Of a DNA stretch of 64,000 bases, positions 60,939 through 64,000 are shown one piece after another. How positions within the stretch are numbered: position 1 is the first letter of the stretch; each line of letters starts with the position of its first letter. The stretch lies in NCBI RefSeq assembly GCF_007673775.1, contig NZ_VEAF01000006.1, positions 62,001-126,000 of the forward strand, in the 5' to 3' direction. The notes under the pieces are model-generated. The model had not been told where the DNA came from and searched no databases. It saw only the letters and a program-made list of their open reading frames with translations. The position numbers and the translations under genes are program-made. The stretch is from Curtobacterium sp. 9128. GTDB taxonomy: Bacteria; Actinomycetota; Actinomycetes; Actinomycetales; Microbacteriaceae.

Positions 60939-61805
60939 TCAGGTGAGGTTGCGGAGCAGGTCCGCAGCGGACCGACGTCCGTCGGCGACCGCGACCCGCA
61001 GCGACCGGACGAAGGGCACGCCCGGCTCGACGGCGACGCGGTGGTCCCACGCGACCGCGCTGCCGAGGCCCGGGTAGTCGGCGACCCGGACGAACCAGGG
61101 GTCGGCGGCGGTGACGTCGTCGCCGGGCAGGACCAGGAGCGTCGCCGGGCCCGCCGCACCGGGGGTGCCGGCGAAGTCCGCTGCCCACCGGACCCACGGG
61201 GCCCTGGTGCCGAGCACGGCGTCCTCGCCGTGGTGCTCCGCGGTGTCCACCGCGACGTCCGAGCACGGCGGGAAGCGCCAGGTCCAGCCGCCGTACCCGG
61301 CACGGTGCCGGCCGTTCGACCCGGGACTGCCGAGTTCGACGGGCCGGTCCTGCACGGGCTCGAGCGTCGTGCGCAGGTCGAGCACCCAGCAGGCGCCGCT
61401 GGTCGGTCGGGCGCCCATGGTCCGGACCTCCCGGAGCTGGTCGTCCCCGTCCCGGTCGACCCACGTCACGGACGCGGTGATCGTGTCCGCGCTCGTCGTC
61501 ACGTCGTCGAGCCGTTGCCGTCCGTGGTCGTCGGCGTCGACGTACCCGCGCCCGTGCACGTAGGTGCCGCCACCCCACGTGTTCGTGCCGTCGACGTCCG
61601 CCACGGCGAACCCCAGGCCGAGGTGCCAGTCGTGGTCGGCGGGGCGCCGCGCGGTGAGCTCGACGCCGGCGAGGGTCCTGACCGGGTGCAGGAACGGCCG
61701 GGGCGACGAGGAGGGGGCTGTGCTGGCGCCGTCCTGCAGGGTGAGGAGCGCGCCGGTGCGGCCGTGGCCGACCGTCGCCACCGCGGAGTCGTGGTCGACC
61801 GTCAT
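60939..61805 (-). CDS. PmoA-like protein (DUF6807 family)
   Basis: 288 residues. It matches the PmoA-like family often annotated as methane oxygenase: RPFLHPVRTLAGVELTARRP, DHDWHLGLGFA and TNTWGGGTYVHGRG near the start. These proteins are beta-sandwich proteins with sugar-related roles in some gene clusters; they are not methane monooxygenases. There is no clear ribosome site before the ATG, so the start may be leaderless. The array of palindromes lies upstream of the start. Confidence 0.8.
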   Translation of the reverse strand: MTVDHDSAVATVGHGRTGALLTLQDGASTAPSSSPRPFLHPVRTLAGVELTARRPADHDWHLGLGFAVADVDGTNTWGGGTYVHGRGYVDADDHGRQRLDDVTTSADTITASVTWVDRDGDDQLREVRTMGARPTSGACWVLDLRTTLEPVQDRPVELGSPGSNGRHRAGYGGWTWRFPPCSDVAVDTAEHHGEDAVLGTRAPWVRWAADFAGTPGAAGPATLLVLPGDDVTAADPWFVRVADYPGLGSAVAWDHRVAVEPGVPFVRSLRVAVADGRRSAADLLRNLT

Positions 61806-61901
61806 CGAGACGATGCTCGCAGATCGCGGGCCGACCTGCGCAGGACCGCACCGTCGGCGTGGTGACGGGCTCGCCTTCGGGAGAGGTTGTCCACGCAAGG
61901 A

Positions 61902-62151
61902 GCGACAGTGTCGACGTCGTACGACATCGACACTGTCGCTGGTTCGCCGCGCGAACCGTTGCATGCGCAAGGGACGACACTGCGGTCGTCGTGCGACATC
62001 GACGGTGTCGTTCCGAGTCGGCAGCGCCCGGGGCGACACTGCGGTCGTCGTACGACATCGACGCTGTCGTTCCGAGTCGGCAGCGCCCGGGGCGACACTG
62101 CGGTCGTCGTACGACACCGACGCTGTCGTTCCGAGTCGGCAGCGCCCGGGA
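61902..62151. repeat. Array of four palindromic units, three in 59-bp tandem
   Basis: This is most of the 357-bp gene-free stretch 61806-62162. Each unit is a 36-38-bp inverted repeat centred on GTCGTACGAC (or GTCGTGCGAC) with CGACA...TGTCG ends. Unit 1 (61902-61939) is nearly perfect, with one mismatch in 19. Units 2-4 begin at 61975, 62034 and 62093, exactly 59 bp apart, and share the linker TTCCGAGTCGGCAGCGCCCG. The array lies after the PdxH-like gene and before the PmoA-like gene, both on the minus strand. The rest of the stretch (61806-61901) shows no feature I recognise. Confidence 0.85.
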
Positions 62152-62162
62152 CGGCCGCGGTC

Positions 62163-62804
62163 TCAGCCCGGCCAGCGCTCCGTGGTCCACGTCCCGTCGG
62201 CCGCACGCTCGTACACGGCCCGGTTGCTCGGCGCGTCGGACGCCCCGCGCCAGAACAGCATCCGCCGCGGGGTGATCGCGAAGCCGACCCAGGTGTCCGG
62301 CGGCTCGAGCACCGGCTCGGGGTGCTCCGCCGCGAACGCCGCCCATGCTGCCCGCCGCGAGTCCTCGTCGGCCGCCGCGAGCGGGTGGTCGTTCACCCAG
62401 GCGAGCACCTGCAGGTAGCGCGTGCGCGCCGCGTAGGCGTCCCGCGCCTCCTGGTCGGTGACGCGCGCGACGTCACCGGTCACGACGAGCTGTCGTGCCG
62501 CCTCCGGCCAGGTGATGGTGACCGTGGCACGCGGGAGCGCGGCGACCTCGGCGGCCTTCCTGCTCCTGGCGTCGGTGTGGAAGTGCAGGCGCTCCCCGTC
62601 GAACCGCGACAGCAGGACCGTCCTGGCCGAGGGCCAGCCGTCCAGGCCGATGGTCGAGAGCGTCATCGTGACCGGCGCGCCGGTGTCGGGGAGCCAGGAC
62701 GCGGCGAGCGCCAGGGGGTCGGACGGCGCTGCACGACCCTCGGACGGCGCTGCACCGCCGTCGTTCGCCGCTGCACGACCGGAGCCCGGCAGCACCGTCG
62801 TCAC
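62163..62804 (-). CDS. Pyridoxamine 5'-phosphate oxidase-like flavoprotein
   Basis: 213 residues. The split-barrel FMN fold is visible: PVTMTLSTIGLDGWPSARTV, LHFHTDARSRKAAEVAALPR and VVTGDVARV. It ends in MLFWRGASDAPSNRAVYER and TTERWPG, close to the PdxH C-terminus, although the usual RLHDR motif is altered. PdxH makes pyridoxal phosphate; the altered end leaves the substrate open. A low-complexity N-terminal tail has two near-repeats (AAPSEG/AAPSD). The GTG overlaps the creatininase stop (GTGA). Confidence 0.8.
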   Translation of the reverse strand: MTTVLPGSGRAAANDGGAAPSEGRAAPSDPLALAASWLPDTGAPVTMTLSTIGLDGWPSARTVLLSRFDGERLHFHTDARSRKAAEVAALPRATVTITWPEAARQLVVTGDVARVTDQEARDAYAARTRYLQVLAWVNDHPLAAADEDSRRAAWAAFAAEHPEPVLEPPDTWVGFAITPRRMLFWRGASDAPSNRAVYERAADGTWTTERWPG

Positions 62805-63589
62805 CGCCGGTGTGCGGGGTCGAACCGGGCGATCTCGTGCAGGGACGCGACCGCCTCGTCGAGGGAGACGTCCCACAGCGCCTCGCCGTACGTCGCGGTC
62901 GCCCGGCTCGCGTCGCCGATCACCCCCGGTGTCCCGAAGTCGTTCGACAGCCAGCCGAAGGACACCGGACCGCCGTTGAACCGGATGCGCTCGAACTCGG
63001 CGAGGTGGTCCGGGACCCACCGCTTCGCCTTCGTCATGTCGACGAGGTCCGGGCGGAGGTGCAGGATCATCGACGTCTCCGCCGCACCGCCGTGGATGCC
63101 GAGACCGAGCTCGTCCGCGTCCTCCCCGTCGGGTCCCGGCACGCGCGCCAGGGTCGGCATGAGGAACGTGCGGAGGCCGAAGCGCTTCCGGATCTCGCGG
63201 AGCGCGACCTGCAGCAGCGCGACGTTGCCGCCGTGGCCGTTGGCGAACACCAGGGTGCCCGCGCCGGTGAGTGCGACGGCCCGGCCGATCTGCACGACGG
63301 TGTCGAACATCGTCGCCTCGTCGAGCCACACGGTGCCCGGTGCCCAGCTGTGCTCGTCGGACTTCGTGAACGCGAGCGTCGGGAGCTGCCAGACGTCGAG
63401 CCCCTCGGCCGCGGCACGCTCGACCGCGGCGCCGCCGATGTGGTCGGCGAGCAGGAAGTCGGTCAGGAGCGGCAGGTGCGGCCCGTGGTGCTCGACGGCG
63501 CCGGTGGGCTGCACGACGATCGTGTCGGTGGTGAACCGCGCGGTGACTGCGGGGCCGGACAGCTCGGCGAGCTTCCGCGTGCCGGTCAC
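62801..63589 (-). CDS. Creatininase-family amidohydrolase
   Basis: 262 residues. The metal-binding motifs are EHHGPHLPLLTD, NGHGGN and GIHGGAAETSMIL, which match the family except that HAG is HGG. Members open cyclic amides or cleave formamides using two metal ions; one relative, MftE, trims a peptide in mycofactocin synthesis. Overlaps on both sides (GTGA) put it in one operon with an FAD-linked oxidase and a PdxH-like protein. The substrate is unknown. Confidence 0.88.
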   Translation of the reverse strand: MTGTRKLAELSGPAVTARFTTDTIVVQPTGAVEHHGPHLPLLTDFLLADHIGGAAVERAAAEGLDVWQLPTLAFTKSDEHSWAPGTVWLDEATMFDTVVQIGRAVALTGAGTLVFANGHGGNVALLQVALREIRKRFGLRTFLMPTLARVPGPDGEDADELGLGIHGGAAETSMILHLRPDLVDMTKAKRWVPDHLAEFERIRFNGGPVSFGWLSNDFGTPGVIGDASRATATYGEALWDVSLDEAVASLHEIARFDPAHRR

Positions 63590-64000
63590 TTGCCGAACCC
63601 CGGGATGCTCGGCTGCGCCGACGCCGTGGACCCGCCGGACTCCACGAGTGCCGGGTCGATGACGTGCCCCGGGTTGAGCAGCCCTTCGGGGTCGGTGCGC
63701 TGCTTCAGGGCCACGAGCTCCTCGACGCCGTGGTCGACGTAGTACTGGTGGGGGCTGTGCACGCGGACCCCGAGCTCGCGGAGTGCCGGGTAGCCGGCGT
63801 AGACGTCCTCGGCGCCGGTGTACGGCGCGGTGAGCATGCCGATCGGGCCGACGTGCGCCGCCTCGATGTGGAGCATGGCGCCCGGGTAGACGGCCTCGAC
63901 CTCGGCGATCCGGTCGATGAGCGCCTCGCCGCCGACCTCGACGTGGAACCAGACGGTGTCCGGCGAGTTCCGCTTGAGCCACCAGATCGGGTGGTTGTAC
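63586..64000 (-). CDS. FAD-linked oxidase, C-terminal part (runs off the window)
   Basis: The open frame covers the last 137 codons. It contains HPIWWLKRNSPDTVWFHVEV and ends with ALKQRTDPEGLLNPGHVIDP, the typical C-terminus of GlcD/VAO-type FAD oxidases. Such enzymes oxidise alpha-hydroxy acids, alcohols or amines. The FAD-binding domain is beyond base 64000. It is the promoter-proximal member of the operon with the creatininase and PdxH-like genes (GTGA overlap). Confidence 0.8.
   Translation of the reverse strand, partial: YNHPIWWLKRNSPDTVWFHVEVGGEALIDRIAEVEAVYPGAMLHIEAAHVGPIGMLTAPYTGAEDVYAGYPALRELGVRVHSPHQYYVDHGVEELVALKQRTDPEGLLNPGHVIDPALVESGGSTASAQPSIPGFGK

Noticed and set aside
60939-61805. 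Methane monooxygenase subunit
   Set aside because: The PmoA-like family name is historical; the protein has no membrane helices, and no other pmo gene is present.
61902-62151. Possible CRISPR array
   Set aside because: The linkers between units are nearly identical rather than unique, the units are palindromes with a 59-bp period, and no cas gene is nearby.
61806-62206. Repeated-peptide protein encoded by the palindrome array
   Set aside because: The 59-bp period shifts the frame at each unit, and no start signal or composition supports a protein.
1-64000. tRNA, rRNA, prophage or insertion sequence
   Set aside because: I found no cloverleaf or rRNA-like stretch, and no transposase, integrase or phage structural gene among the open frames.

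Overview
The window is very GC-rich, densely coded DNA from an actinobacterium, most likely a Microbacteriaceae relative of Curtobacterium. That guess rests on base composition, ATGA/GTGA start-stop overlaps, many apparently leaderless genes and dispersed palindromes of the GGACGGGAGGC type. I see no rRNA, tRNA, CRISPR array, prophage or insertion sequence. The interest lies in transport and catabolic clusters, regulators with visible operators, and several broken genes.

Layout. Positions 1-244 hold the end of an alcohol dehydrogenase-like gene. 356-6563 is a complete Mrp Na+/H+ antiporter operon (A with fused B, C, D, E, F, G). 6700-14606 (minus) is a six-gene operon: peptide-type ABC importer, a DszC/SfnB-like flavin monooxygenase and an MFS carrier, probably for organosulfur scavenging. 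It diverges from an aldo/keto reductase that has lost three of its four catalytic residues. 15936-18678 holds a 54-residue gene behind a near-perfect promoter, an intact aldo/keto reductase, a frameshifted membrane gene, soxR and a MarR/MFS pair. 18678-28237 holds a drug exporter, a PAP2 phosphatase, pyruvate oxidase, two SDRs, an XRE regulator, a secreted trypsin-like protease, an AAA ATPase remnant and a Ser/Thr kinase with a GAF-like domain.

28249-38242 is a divergent regulon. On the minus strand are a peptide-type ABC importer and a ROK sugar kinase; on the plus strand are a ROK repressor, an M81 metallopeptidase and CutC. 38281-42206 has a GNAT-SRPBCC fusion, a two-component system and a secreted helical protein. 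42207-43996 is a small patch of unrecognised genes. 44029-49532 has MarR-MATE, a P-loop kinase, a methyltransferase and two Gfo/Idh/MocA oxidoreductases. 49504-55764 (minus) has two ABC systems around a NarL-type two-component pair.

55823-60842 is an IclR-controlled divergent locus: an OPT transporter (frameshifted here), an AroM-family protein, a DUF1177 protein, and dipeptidase E. It looks like a poorly described peptide or amino-acid-derivative utilisation system. 60939-64000 has a PmoA-like (DUF6807) protein, an array of four palindromes with a 59-bp period, and an operon of a PdxH-like protein, a creatininase-family amidohydrolase and an FAD-linked oxidase that runs off the window. The best candidates for undescribed biology are the OPT/AroM/DUF1177/PepE locus, the ROK/M81/CutC regulon, the palindrome array and the reductase pseudoenzyme.
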